Positions 35,795 to 44,295 of a DNA stretch of 64,000 nucleotides are shown here, in pieces. The stretch lies in contig WGLP01000004.1 in assembly GCA_016125505.1 (NCBI GenBank), positions 1 to 64,000 on the forward strand, in the 5' to 3' direction. How positions within the stretch are numbered: the stretch's first letter is position 1; each line of letters starts with the position of its first letter. The notes beneath the pieces are model-generated. The model saw nothing but the letters and a program-made list of their open reading frames with translations. It had not been told where the DNA came from and did not search any database. Made by a program: the position numbers and the translations under genes. This DNA comes from Gammaproteobacteria bacterium. Lineage in GTDB: Bacteria; Pseudomonadota; Gammaproteobacteria; UBA6429; Thiohalophilaceae.

Positions 35795-36173
35795 CGTGAA
35801 GATTCCTCATCGGCCCGGACTCGAAGCAGCCGACCACGTCATCCAGGCGACCCGCATCCACCATCGCCAAGAAAGGGCTGGCGGCCAACTGCGCCTGTTC
35901 CGTGCGCAGCCAGTGATAGATCGCCACGCCGTCGCCGGCAAAATGCCGATAGAGCCGCTCGTACAAAACGACAAATTGCCTGGCCCGCCGCCATGCCGGC
36001 GAATCCGGTGACAAGACCTGTCGCGCCGAGGCCATCTCGCCGATATCGTTGCACTGCAAGCCCAAAATGCGCGCCAGTTCGGCCTGATACATCCCCAGCA
36101 TTTGCGTGATCTGCAGCACCGCCTGGGTCAGCAGCCTGGCGTCTTTCAGATCGTCGAGTTTAATCTCATGCAT
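35772..36173 (-). CDS. Possible Xre/MbcA/ParS-type antitoxin homologue
   Basis: A 133-residue protein with an N-terminal helical DNA-binding-like part (QMLGMYQAELARILGLQCNDIGEM) and a C-terminal half like the MbcA/ParS toxin-binding domain (LYERLYRHFAGDGVAIYHWLRTEQAQLAASPFLAMVDAGRLDDVVGCFE). In known systems such antitoxins pair with a RES-domain toxin. Here the overlapping partner is a DUF3175 protein and no RES motif is visible. The role is therefore uncertain: antitoxin remnant, stand-alone regulator, or half of a different pair. Confidence 0.65.
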   Translation of the reverse strand: MHEIKLDDLKDARLLTQAVLQITQMLGMYQAELARILGLQCNDIGEMASARQVLSPDSPAWRRARQFVVLYERLYRHFAGDGVAIYHWLRTEQAQLAASPFLAMVDAGRLDDVVGCFESGPMRNLHDDGKTRP

Positions 36174-36205
36174 TGTTTTTCCGCGCAGTCGTTAAAGACA
36201 GGTGG

Positions 36206-37594
36206 CTATCTGTCGCGCTCCTGTTTCTGCACCTTGGTCACGATATCGTATAACAAACCGGAAAAGGCATTAAACCGCGTAAACCGGAACACCAGTTGGT
36301 ACGGCGAGATCTTGCGGCGCGGCTTACGCAATTCCTGTACACGCGGCAAAAATACAATCGCCACCAGCACCCGACAGGCACTCGATAATAACAGTGCCCA
36401 CAGCAAGCTGGCGGCCAGCTGGATATGCACGCCGGCAATGGTCAATTGCGCCGGCAGCCACGTGGTCACTGCCACACCCAGCATTGAACCGCAGAAGACC
36501 CCGAGGGTCATCGCCACGCTCTGTAAAGCCTGGTAGGTCGCACGTTTCTCGCGCGGGATGAGTTCGTAAAGAATATTGCCGGCGCTCAGGCTGAAACCCG
36601 CCCAGCAAAAACCGCTTACAACCTGGATCAACATCAAGTACCAGAAATTTCCCGTCCACACCCACATCGCCGGCAGAAACGGAATGATCGAACCCGTCGT
36701 CAGCAACACCAGACGATTCCCCATGACATCGCCGATACGGCCCCAGTAGCTCAGGGTAAGAAACTGCACCAGCACCGCCGTGCCGATGTTGGCCATATAC
36801 TCCAGGTAACTGAACTGCAAGGTCTTCAGCATGTATACCGAGAAAAACGGTGCCGAGATACCGACCGCTGACTGCATCAGTACGAAGAACAGGCTAAAAC
36901 GCAGTGCAGGACGAAACTGCTCGCCCTTAAGCCAGCGCAGGTTGTGCACCGGTTCGAGACTCGCGGCATGCGCGTGTGGCTCATGCATTTTTGCCAGATG
37001 ATAGGCGGAGGTCAGTCTGGCAACAAAGGCGATGCCGAACAACAAGACAAACCCGGCCGCCGTGATCGCAAGCAAATTAAATACGTGCAGAATCACCCCG
37101 GCGATGCACAGGGCGGAAAATGACGCGATGGTTGCCAGTGCCGTACGCCGTGCAAAGAAACGACCGCGTCGGCGTTCCGATACCAGTTCGCCCATGAGAC
37201 TCATCCACTGGGGTGCGATGAAGTGCGAGGCCGCGTAATACAGGGTCAAGCACACCACCAGGATGGCAATAGCATAGTCGGGGAAAAACCACGGCAACAG
37301 GATCATCAAGGGCAGGATCGCCGCCTGGCTATACGCGCCGATCACGATCAACGGTTTACGCCGATTCAGGCGATGGCCCAGAAAGGCCGAGAGCAGTTGT
37401 GCCAGAGATCCGAGCAGGTTCGGGAAGGTGGCCAGAAACGCAACCTGGGAGGCGCTGGCCTTGAGGAACAATGCGAAGGCGGAGAAATAGGTTTCGAGTC
37501 CTCCGCTCATGACCGAAAACGCCACCGCATCCTTGAGCGAGTGCCGCAAACTCGTGTCGACTTGCGGGTCCTTGGAATATTTCACCGCGTTCAT
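36206..37594 (-). CDS. MFS transporter
   Basis: A 462-residue major facilitator with about 12 membrane helices. The motif-A-like loop between helices 2 and 3 is LGHRLNRRKPLIVIG, and a related segment between helices 8 and 9 is WGRIGDVMGNRLVLLTTG. The substrate is not deducible. It begins 18 nt after the SemiSWEET stop, suggesting a joint transcript and possibly a related small-molecule substrate, although this is only inference. Confidence 0.85.
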   Translation of the reverse strand: MNAVKYSKDPQVDTSLRHSLKDAVAFSVMSGGLETYFSAFALFLKASASQVAFLATFPNLLGSLAQLLSAFLGHRLNRRKPLIVIGAYSQAAILPLMILLPWFFPDYAIAILVVCLTLYYAASHFIAPQWMSLMGELVSERRRGRFFARRTALATIASFSALCIAGVILHVFNLLAITAAGFVLLFGIAFVARLTSAYHLAKMHEPHAHAASLEPVHNLRWLKGEQFRPALRFSLFFVLMQSAVGISAPFFSVYMLKTLQFSYLEYMANIGTAVLVQFLTLSYWGRIGDVMGNRLVLLTTGSIIPFLPAMWVWTGNFWYLMLIQVVSGFCWAGFSLSAGNILYELIPREKRATYQALQSVAMTLGVFCGSMLGVAVTTWLPAQLTIAGVHIQLAASLLWALLLSSACRVLVAIVFLPRVQELRKPRRKISPYQLVFRFTRFNAFSGLLYDIVTKVQKQERDR

Positions 37595-37612
37595 GAAAAT
37601 AGTTTTCGTGCC

Positions 37613-37912
37613 CTAGAGGGTTCGCTGATCCGCCGCCAGTTGCCGACGCCGCTGCGCGCGCAGGTCCTTGATCTTCATCACCAGGATCGAGGCCGACAGA
37701 CTCAGGGTAATGCCATTGGCAACGATGATCGGCATGGCCTGCAATAACACGCCATAGATTAACCATAGCAAAACCCCGCTGCTGAACAACAGAAACATCA
37801 GCAGGGAAATATCGCCGGCGGATCGGGTCTTCCAGGTCTTGGCCACCTGCGGGATAAACGCAATGGTAGTGAATACCCCGGCGAGGGTACCGATCCAGTT
37901 GATGATATCCAT
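37613..37912 (-). CDS. SemiSWEET/PQ-loop family transporter
   Basis: A 99-residue protein with three membrane helices in the triple-helix-bundle plan (MDIINWIGTLAGVFTTIAFIPQVAKTW, SLLMFLLFSSGVLLWLIYGVLL, PIIVANGITLSLSASILVMKI). The PQ motif is in FIPQVAKTWKTRSAGDIS. SemiSWEETs work as dimers and facilitate sugar uptake or efflux. GGGAGG lies 6 nt before ATG 37912. The gene sits between rlmJ and the MFS gene. Confidence 0.92.
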   Translation of the reverse strand: MDIINWIGTLAGVFTTIAFIPQVAKTWKTRSAGDISLLMFLLFSSGVLLWLIYGVLLQAMPIIVANGITLSLSASILVMKIKDLRAQRRRQLAADQRTL

Positions 37913-37929
37913 GTCGCGCCTCCCTGTTG

Positions 37930-38775
37930 TTATTCCGGGACCAGCCAGTCGACCCGGACCTGCACATCATTGGCTTGCCGCAAGGGGACCTGCAACCATT
38001 GCAGACAAATCTCGAGAGTGGTATCGATCTGCCAGGGCGGATTGACAATGAGCATGCCGCAGCCGACAAAACGTTTGTCCGACGAAAACGGCGCAATCAA
38101 AAATTCACAGTGCAGGATCTTGCGAATACCCGTCGCGACGCACGCCTCCAGAAAACGTGTTTGCAAACCACGCGACATGATGGGGTACCAGATGGCATAA
38201 ATCCCGTGGCTCCAGCGACTGTATCCCGTCTGCAAGCCGGCGACCACGCGGTCGTATTCATCCTTGCGTTCGAAAGGCGGATCGATCAGTACCAAGCCAC
38301 GCTTTTCCGGGGGCGGCAGAAAGGCCTTTAAGCCCTGGTAGGCATCCTGTTTGTGAATACGGATGCGTTTATCGTCCTGAAACTGATTGACCAGCGCGTC
38401 ATGATCCTGCGGATGCAGTTCGGTCAGGACTAACCTGTCACTCTTGCGCAAGAGCGACTGCGCAATGGCCGGCGAACCGGGATAGTAACGCGGCTCCGGC
38501 AGGCCCGCATTCCATTCGCGTACGATTTCCAGATACCGATGGATGACCTGGGGCGCTTCTTGAATTTGCCAGATGCGGCCGATGCCGTCCTGATGTTCTT
38601 TGCCCTGTTGCGCCTCGTGACTATCGAGTGCATAGGCACCGCAACCGGCGTGCGTGTCCTGGACATAACAGGGTGTCGGTTTGCGCGTAATGGCCTCGAG
38701 CAAGGCGACCAGCACGACGTGTTTGACCACATCGGCAAAATTGCCGGCATGATACAGGTGGCGATAACTCAACAT
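37930..38775 (-). CDS. rlmJ: 23S rRNA (adenine2030-N6)-methyltransferase
   Basis: A 281-residue RlmJ, methylating A2030 of 23S rRNA using S-adenosylmethionine. The N-terminal signature MLSYRHLYHAGNFADVVKH is characteristic. The catalytic motif is LVLIDPPFERKDEY. Further conserved segments are YPGSPAIAQSLLR and HGIYAIWYPI. Length is normal. It is in front of the SemiSWEET gene (17-nt gap), which may be accidental operon sharing. Confidence 0.95.
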   Translation of the reverse strand: MLSYRHLYHAGNFADVVKHVVLVALLEAITRKPTPCYVQDTHAGCGAYALDSHEAQQGKEHQDGIGRIWQIQEAPQVIHRYLEIVREWNAGLPEPRYYPGSPAIAQSLLRKSDRLVLTELHPQDHDALVNQFQDDKRIRIHKQDAYQGLKAFLPPPEKRGLVLIDPPFERKDEYDRVVAGLQTGYSRWSHGIYAIWYPIMSRGLQTRFLEACVATGIRKILHCEFLIAPFSSDKRFVGCGMLIVNPPWQIDTTLEICLQWLQVPLRQANDVQVRVDWLVPE

Positions 38776-38977
38776 GGATGGCGATCGACAGGTCGGTGGG
38801 TAATTCAGCCGGGTAAGGCGCTTTTAGGATGGAGACTAGTGTAATCGTTAGGTCGAGATTCTGCCAATGCATGCTCTCCCTGACCATGCCGTGACATAAG
38901 TAAAATCTAATGGCTTGTGCCAGCAAACCCTGGCAAAGACGTTACCTTCGCGGGAGCGAATCCAGTCCGCGCCTGGC

Positions 38978-39241
38978 TTAACTCACTTTGTTCTGACGCG
39001 GTGCCCACAGCGATTTGCCGTTGCGGCCATTGCGGGCGTTAAGATCATTCGCCAGACTCCTGGCGTGTTCGGTCACCTGCTTCAGGGTACCTCGGCGGTT
39101 GCCGACCATGGTGGAAGTGCCGCGGCCAATGACGTAACGGTACCAGTTTGAACCTTCCATTCCGTCCGGGGTTTCAATCTTCTCGACACTGACAACACTG
39201 TATTCGACTTCATTCCACATTGCGTTATCACTCCTCGCCAT
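38978..39241 (-). CDS. Conserved-looking small protein of unknown function
   Basis: An 87-residue protein starting MARSDNAMWNEVEYS, with AGGAGG 5 nt before ATG 39241. It contains strands (EVEYSVVSVEKIET, NWYRYVIGRG) then a helix (GTLKQVTEHARSLANDLNARNG). The strong ribosome-binding site and coherent structure support a real gene. I do not recognise the family. It is about 120 nt downstream of the cold shock gene, past a strong terminator. Confidence 0.6.
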   Translation of the reverse strand: MARSDNAMWNEVEYSVVSVEKIETPDGMEGSNWYRYVIGRGTSTMVGNRRGTLKQVTEHARSLANDLNARNGRNGKSLWAPRQNKVS

Positions 39242-39320
39242 CTTCGCCTCCTCTTACCGCTCGCTCTGATTACCGATTTATTATTGCTTTGTGGTTTTAG
39301 GTCTGAGCTTGAATAAAAAC

Positions 39321-39359
39321 AAAAAACCCCGCACCGATTGACGGTGCGGGGTCTTTTTT
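39321..39359 (-). terminator. Strong terminator after the cold shock gene, possibly bidirectional
   Basis: A perfect 11-bp stem (ACCCCGCACCG at 39326-39336 with CGGTGCGGGGT at 39342-39352, 5-nt loop). On the minus strand it is followed by six T from the stem edge and TTTTT soon after. On the plus strand it is also followed by TTTTTT, so it could stop transcription in both directions. Confidence 0.85.
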
Positions 39360-39361
39360 AA

Positions 39362-39568
39362 TTAGCCCTGCACACTGACTTGCGCAGCTTGTGGTCCTTT
39401 GGGGCCTTTCTCGATCTGGAAGCTGACTTTTTGACCTTCGGCCAGCGTCTTGAAACCATCACCTACGATGGCAGAGAAATGTACGAAAACGTCGGCGCCA
39501 CCTTCAGCAGGTGTAATAAAACCGAAGCCCTTGGATTCATTGAACCACTTAACAGTACCTGTAGACAT
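39362..39568 (-). CDS. Cold shock protein, CspA family
   Basis: A 68-residue single cold shock domain. RNP1 is SKGFGFITP and RNP2 is VFVHFSAI. Such proteins bind single-stranded nucleic acid and melt RNA structure in cold or stress. The sequence is that of the general CspA/CspE type ([18 protein letters not shown]). A -10-like TATACT at 39687-39692 predicts a leader of about 110 nt, long as in cspA mRNAs. A strong hairpin terminator follows the stop. Confidence 0.95.
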   Translation of the reverse strand: MSTGTVKWFNESKGFGFITPAEGGADVFVHFSAIVGDGFKTLAEGQKVSFQIEKGPKGPQAAQVSVQG

Positions 39569-39918
39569 GTATGTATTACCTTTTAAAAAAATAAAGAGTT
39601 AACCTGATTAATTACGCGTGGTGTTTACCAGAAGAAAACCTGATTGGAGACTACTGAAAAATACCCGGAGATAACTAACCACGATCAGTATACCGGGACG
39701 CTGGCGAAAATACGACTAAATCTTTAGCAGACGGCCTGACTCAACTACCCTGGCGACGGGGATGGGGGTTTAAGCCATTGAATTTCAAACGGTTAAACAG
39801 TGGGGACAACGGGCGTGCTTATCTCCGGATGCTTCGCTGTTTATCGCGTTGTTTATCGCAATAAAAAAACCGCCAGGGAAAACTCGCCTGGCGGTTTTTA
39901 CTCGGTTCCGCAACGACG
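39569..39918 (-). promoter_or_regulatory. Leader and promoter region of the cold shock gene, plus downstream end of the DsrE gene
   Basis: A 350-bp gap between the csp start and the DsrE stop. On the minus strand, TATACT (39687-39692) is the best -10, without a good -35. It would give a leader of roughly 110 nt with an AAAAGG site before the ATG. The stretch 39700-39860 shows nothing else I can name. A terminator for the upstream DsrE-like gene is at 39865-39899. Confidence 0.4.
39865..39899 (-). terminator. Terminator after the DsrE-like gene
   Basis: A 13-bp stem (AAAAACCGCCAGG with CCTGGCGGTTTTT, loop GAAAACTCG or complement) lies 20 nt beyond the stop at 39919. On the minus strand the descending arm runs into a T-run, a classic intrinsic terminator. 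It also has an A-run on the other side. Confidence 0.85.
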
Positions 39919-40368
39919 TTACGGACGGACGTAGGAATAACCTTTTTCTTCCAGCTCGACAATGCGCGCCACACCGGAAGGAACAATTTTCACGCCGTCA
40001 ATCAACACCGGCATCTTCCCGGTTTTCTTTTCCATGGCATGCATGGTGTTGGAACAGGCGTCAAAGGTGATGCCGTCCTGTGCCAGACTCTTCACACGTT
40101 CCGCCTGCTTGCTGGCCTTGGTGAGCAAGGTCAGGCCGGGGCCATAGGCAACGACGATGATGTCGGAATTATCCGGGCCAAGTTCCTTACGCAGATTGAC
40201 AGCATTATTCAGGACCAGATTCTGGGTAACCGGGTCACTGCTGCTGATCTGGAACACCACTTTATGTTCCGCCATGGAATGATCATCTGCGGAGAAGGCA
40301 GGTTGTGCCGCTACCATTGCCAGACCAAATGCGATGGCGGTACCGGCTTTCAGCATTTTCGATTTCAT
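39919..40368 (-). CDS. Periplasmic DsrE-family protein
   Basis: A 149-residue protein with a signal peptide ending AFSA. The DsrE-like fold is shown by HKVVFQISSSDPVTQNLVLNNAVNLRKELGPDNSDIIVVAYGPGL and the Cys-containing TFDACSNTMHAMEKKTGKMPVLIDGVKIVPSGVARIVELEEKGYSYVRP. The single conserved Cys fits sulfur-carrier relatives of DsrE, although export suggests a role in periplasmic sulfur handling. No other dsr or sox genes are near. It is monocistronic, with its own terminator. Confidence 0.88.
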   Translation of the reverse strand: MKSKMLKAGTAIAFGLAMVAAQPAFSADDHSMAEHKVVFQISSSDPVTQNLVLNNAVNLRKELGPDNSDIIVVAYGPGLTLLTKASKQAERVKSLAQDGITFDACSNTMHAMEKKTGKMPVLIDGVKIVPSGVARIVELEEKGYSYVRP

Positions 40369-40477
40369 CTTTTTGTCTCCTTACATTAATTTAGCCAACC
40401 ACACTTAGTAATTATGTGGATATTTGCGGGTATCCTTCCCCCTTGGCATACCGGCGCGCAACGATACATGTTCGGGA

Positions 40478-41074
40478 TCAATCCTGGCAACTATCCCGAT
40501 CCTGAACCTTGGATTTTATTTGTCGCTGTTCGTTCCGCCAGCGATACAGCCAGTACGCAGCCGCCAGCAAGATGATGCTTACCAAAATTGTCAGTTCGTA
40601 TTTTTTGACATGCGCCAGAAACAGCTCGACAGTCTGTCCCAATACATAGCCCAGTACACCAATGGCGATGGCCCAGATAATCGCACCCAGGCCATTGAGG
40701 ATGAGATAACGTAGTGGTTTCACCCCGCTCATGCCGATGAGGAATGGCGTCACGGTACGCAGGCCGTAGAGAAACCGGAAACCGAGGATCACCAGGGTCT
40801 GGTGCCGATGCAGTAATTCGAAGACCCGTTTCGAACGTAACTGCCAGTGCGGACGCTTGGCCAGGATGCGGGTGCCGCGCCACTTGCCAATATAAAAAAA
40901 CAGCTGGTCACCGACATAGGTGCCGATAAAGGCACAGGCGATGATCCATTCCAGTTCCAGGTAGCCGCGATTGGCAAGAAAGCCGGCAATGACAACAATG
41001 GTCTCCCCTTCCAGAAACGTCCCGATCAGGATCGCAAGGTAACCATAATGCTCAACTATTGATTCAAGTGACAT
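40478..41074 (-). CDS. DedA family membrane protein
   Basis: A 198-residue DedA/VTT-domain protein with conserved ILIGTFLEGETIVVIAGFLANRG, GDQLFFYIGKWRG, LGFRFLYGLRTVTPFLIGMSGV and a C-terminal helix (TILVSIILLAAAYWLYRW). DedA proteins recycle undecaprenyl phosphate or other lipids across the inner membrane. It lies 40 nt downstream of corA on the same strand. No Shine-Dalgarno is apparent. Confidence 0.9.
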   Translation of the reverse strand: MSLESIVEHYGYLAILIGTFLEGETIVVIAGFLANRGYLELEWIIACAFIGTYVGDQLFFYIGKWRGTRILAKRPHWQLRSKRVFELLHRHQTLVILGFRFLYGLRTVTPFLIGMSGVKPLRYLILNGLGAIIWAIAIGVLGYVLGQTVELFLAHVKKYELTILVSIILLAAAYWLYRWRNEQRQIKSKVQDRDSCQD

Positions 41075-41114
41075 AAATGTTTAATACGCAGAACCGGCCA
41101 TTAATCGGTGTGCA

Positions 41115-42179
41115 TTATAGCCACTTCCGCTTGCGGAAATAGATCAAAAGAATGGCCGGGATGCTGATGAAAACCAGCCACAATATCGGGTAGGACCAGG
41201 GCCATTTCAACTCCGGCATATCCTGGAAATTCATGCCGTAGATGCCGGTGATAAAGGTCAAGGGAATGAAAATGGTGGAAAACACGGTCAGGACCTTCAT
41301 GATCTCGTTCAGGCGGTTGCTGACGCTGGAGAGATAGATCTCGAGCATGCCGGTAATCAGGTCACGATAGGAATCGACCGATTCGATAACGCGTATCGCA
41401 TGATCGTAGACATCGCGCAGATAGATATGCGTTTTCTCGCTCAACAGGGTTGAATCACTGCGTTCGAGCGCCGCGAGCATTTCACGCAAGGGTGACAGCG
41501 ACTTGCGCACGAAGATCAATTCGCGTTTGGCCTGTTGTATCCGGTTAAGCAGTTCCGGACCCGGCCGTTCAAACAGGTTTTCCTCGATATCATCGGTGAA
41601 CGCATCCAGGGAATCCTGTAATGCAAAATACCCGTCGACAATGGTATCGAGCACGACGTAGGCAAGGTAATCGGTGCTTTGTGTGCGTAACCGCCCTTTT
41701 TCCGCCCGCAGTCGCGTCATCACTGTCACGAACAGATCGTCGCGCTTTTCCTTGAACGTAAACAGCATGTTATCGAACAGCAACAGGCTGAGCTGTTCGT
41801 ACTCCACAGCGAATTCGGTATCGCTGACCTCGAGTCGTTTCAGCACCATGTACAGGTAATCTTCATATTCGTCCATCTTCGGTCGCTGGTGAGTATTGAC
41901 GATATCTTCCAGCACCAGCGGATGGATATCAAACACCTCACCCAATTCCCTGAACAAGGCCATGTCGGCAAGGCCTTCGATAATGACCCAGGACACCGTA
42001 TTACTCGACTTATATGGCAACAGATCGCGGACGGAGCTGATATGGTGAACATGCAAATCGTCCTTGTCGTAATCCAGCAGGGTGATGCTGGATTCTGCAT
42101 GGTGCACCTCACCCACATGTACGAGTTCACCGGCGGGTAGGCCCGCTTTTTCAGAGGCACTGCTTCTGGTCTCCGGCAT
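41115..42179 (-). CDS. corA: CorA-type magnesium/cobalt transporter
   Basis: A 354-residue CorA. A large cytoplasmic N-terminal domain (HHISSVRDLLPYKSSNTVSWVIIEGL) and long stalk helix precede two C-terminal membrane helices. The pore signature is GMN within FITGIYGMNFQDMPELKW, and a basic tail RKRKWL follows. It forms pentamers that import Mg2+. AGGA lies close before ATG 42179. Confidence 0.95.
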   Translation of the reverse strand: MPETRSSASEKAGLPAGELVHVGEVHHAESSITLLDYDKDDLHVHHISSVRDLLPYKSSNTVSWVIIEGLADMALFRELGEVFDIHPLVLEDIVNTHQRPKMDEYEDYLYMVLKRLEVSDTEFAVEYEQLSLLLFDNMLFTFKEKRDDLFVTVMTRLRAEKGRLRTQSTDYLAYVVLDTIVDGYFALQDSLDAFTDDIEENLFERPGPELLNRIQQAKRELIFVRKSLSPLREMLAALERSDSTLLSEKTHIYLRDVYDHAIRVIESVDSYRDLITGMLEIYLSSVSNRLNEIMKVLTVFSTIFIPLTFITGIYGMNFQDMPELKWPWSYPILWLVFISIPAILLIYFRKRKWL

Positions 42180-42347
42180 TTCCTGTCCCCTTTTTCAATT
42201 GTTAGCGAGTGAAAGTAAAATAACAGAATTCGCTACGGCAGAAATCAGATTTCAATACTGCTACCATAGCCAGACCCTCTACTTGCGGCCGCATTCCTGT
42301 GACTAGACCTGGCATGTTTTGTAACCTCTTCTGATAACGGCGGAATC

Positions 42348-43274
42348 ATGTTTGAAGTCATTTTGCAAATGACCGGTCTGCTCGCCTGCGGTGTGATCTG
42401 GCGCGTGCTCAAACCGGGCGGTCTGGATTACCAACAGACACGCAGCGTGCTGACCTCGCTGGTCTACTATGTCATGTTACCGGCCCTGGTCCTGTCCGTA
42501 TTGTGGGAGGCGCAACTCGGACAAAATACGCTGCTGATCGCACTGTCCGCCGCCGCCGGCGTTATCGCGGGCCTGTTATTGAGTTTTCTCACCTGCCGGG
42601 CATGTAAAAGTTCAAGTGCGCAAACCGGCGCCATCATCCTGGCCGTGGCATTTCCCAATGTGACCTACATGGGCCTGCCGGTCATGGAAACCACTTTCGG
42701 TAGCTGGGCCCGTGGCGTCGCGATCCAGTACGACCTGTTTGCCTGCACTCCGCTGCTGTTCACGCTGGGGATTTTGATCGCCAGCCGTCTGGGCAGTGGT
42801 GAACGCCAGCGATCCCCCTTCGCGGAACTGCTGCGCATCCCGGCACTCTGGGCCGCCATCCTTGCCGTGCTGTTGAATCTGACGGCGGTACCCATGCCGT
42901 CCCTGATCAAAGGCTGGTTACAACTGCTGGAACGCGGCGTGGTGCCATTAATGCTGTTCTCCATCGGTCTCAGCCTGGATTGGCAACAAACCCGTTTGCG
43001 CGAGTTACCCCGCCTGTTGCCGATCCTCAGTTTGCGCCTGTTTGTTGTCCCGTTGATCGTGCTGGGCGTCACCACGCTGCTAGGTTTTACCGGCGAATGG
43101 CGTGCCGCCATCGTGATGGAGGCGGCCATGCCCAGCATGGTGCTGGGTATTGTCATCAGCGATCGCTTCAAGCTGGACGTCAGTCTCTACGCCTCCGCGG
43201 TGACCGTGACCACCCTGGCGAGCCTGTTCACCCTGCCGCTTTGGTATCGCTGGCTGATGAGCCTGCACGGTTAA
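42348..43274 (+). CDS. AEC-family transporter
   Basis: A 308-residue membrane protein with about ten helices in the auxin efflux carrier plan, with two halves related by sequence: SVLTSLVYYVMLPALVLSVLWEA and GVVPLMLFSIGLSLDW. Characteristic segments are FPNVTYMGLPVMETTFG and AIVMEAAMPSMVLGIVISDRFKLD. Relatives export or import organic acids such as malonate or malate, but the substrate here is unknown. It is one of few plus-strand genes in this part and converges on hypE with a 16-nt gap. Confidence 0.88.
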   Translation: MFEVILQMTGLLACGVIWRVLKPGGLDYQQTRSVLTSLVYYVMLPALVLSVLWEAQLGQNTLLIALSAAAGVIAGLLLSFLTCRACKSSSAQTGAIILAVAFPNVTYMGLPVMETTFGSWARGVAIQYDLFACTPLLFTLGILIASRLGSGERQRSPFAELLRIPALWAAILAVLLNLTAVPMPSLIKGWLQLLERGVVPLMLFSIGLSLDWQQTRLRELPRLLPILSLRLFVVPLIVLGVTTLLGFTGEWRAAIVMEAAMPSMVLGIVISDRFKLDVSLYASAVTVTTLASLFTLPLWYRWLMSLHG

Positions 43275-43290
43275 GGCATCAGTGTTTGGA

Positions 43291-44295
43291 TTAACAAATC
43301 CGCGGTAGCGGATCGTCTTCCAGTTCCTCCAGCATACGTTCGCCGCCGAGTTCGGTTTCCAGCACTACGTGCCTGTCGCGTGCATTTACGCTTCCGATGA
43401 TCGCCGCCTGCCGACCTTGAGTTTGTGCCTGTAATGCGGCAAGCGCCGCCTGCGCCTGTTCGGCAGCGACAATCGCCACCACACGCCCTTCGCACGCCAG
43501 ATACAGAGGGTCGTAACCCAGCATCTCGCACACGGAGATCACCGGGTCGCGAATCGGGATCGAGGGACCGTGCACGCGCACACCCAGGCCGGTTGCCTGT
43601 TGCACTTCGCATAAAATGCCAGCCAGACCGCCGCGGGTCGGGTCACGCATGAACCGCAGGCCCGGTATCGTCACCAGGGCCTGCGTCAGGGCGATCACGT
43701 TGGCACTGTCCGACTGCAATTCGCCATGCAGACCGAATTGTTCGCGCGCCAGCATCACCGCGATGCCGTGATCACCCACCGGTCCGCTCACCAGAATGAC
43801 ATCGCCGTCCTGAATCTGATCCAGCCCCAGGTATAAATTGTTTGGCTTAAGACCCACACCGGTCGTGGCCAGATACACACCGCTGCCCTCACCACGCGGC
43901 ACCACCTTGGTATCACCGGCGGCCACAACAACACCGGCATCTCTGGCGGCCTGCGCCAGACTGCGCACGATGCGATCGAGTACCTCGAACGACAGGCCTT
44001 CTTCGAGGATGGCATTCAGACTCAGATATTTTGGCATGGCACCCGACACCGCCAGATCGTTCACCGTGCCATGCACGGCCAGTGACCCGATATCGCCACC
44101 GGGAAATTCCAGTGGCTTGACCGTAAAGCTGTCGGTGGTGAACATAATTTCCTGATCGCTGGACGCCAGCGGCAAGGACACGGCATCGGCCTGCACATTC
44201 AACACCGGATTATGCAGATGTTTTGCAAACACCTCAGTGATCAACTCGCGCATGAAGCGCCCGCCGTTGCCGTGCGCCAGGGTAATGTATTTCAT
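43291..44295 (-). CDS. hypE: Hydrogenase maturation protein HypE
   Basis: A 334-residue HypE, which dehydrates the carbamoyl group on its own C-terminal Cys to a cyanide ligand for [NiFe] centres. The PurM-like fold is shown by LAHGNGGRFMRELI, DSFTVKPLEFPGGDIG and RDPTRGGLAGILCEVQ. The essential C-terminal PRIC is intact. The gene overlaps hypF by ATGA (44292-44295), so the carbamoyl donor and acceptor are co-translated. It is the last gene of the hyp operon. Confidence 0.96.
   Translation of the reverse strand: MKYITLAHGNGGRFMRELITEVFAKHLHNPVLNVQADAVSLPLASSDQEIMFTTDSFTVKPLEFPGGDIGSLAVHGTVNDLAVSGAMPKYLSLNAILEEGLSFEVLDRIVRSLAQAARDAGVVVAAGDTKVVPRGEGSGVYLATTGVGLKPNNLYLGLDQIQDGDVILVSGPVGDHGIAVMLAREQFGLHGELQSDSANVIALTQALVTIPGLRFMRDPTRGGLAGILCEVQQATGLGVRVHGPSIPIRDPVISVCEMLGYDPLYLACEGRVVAIVAAEQAQAALAALQAQTQGRQAAIIGSVNARDRHVVLETELGGERMLEELEDDPLPRIC

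Noticed and set aside
35507-36173. Classical RES-Xre toxin-antitoxin module
   Set aside because: The Xre/ParS-like half is plausible but the partner lacks RES motifs, so I do not annotate it as a toxin.
37356-38096. 246-codon frame on the minus strand spanning the MFS, SemiSWEET and rlmJ genes
   Set aside because: It runs across three well-recognised genes in a different frame and has no plausible protein features.
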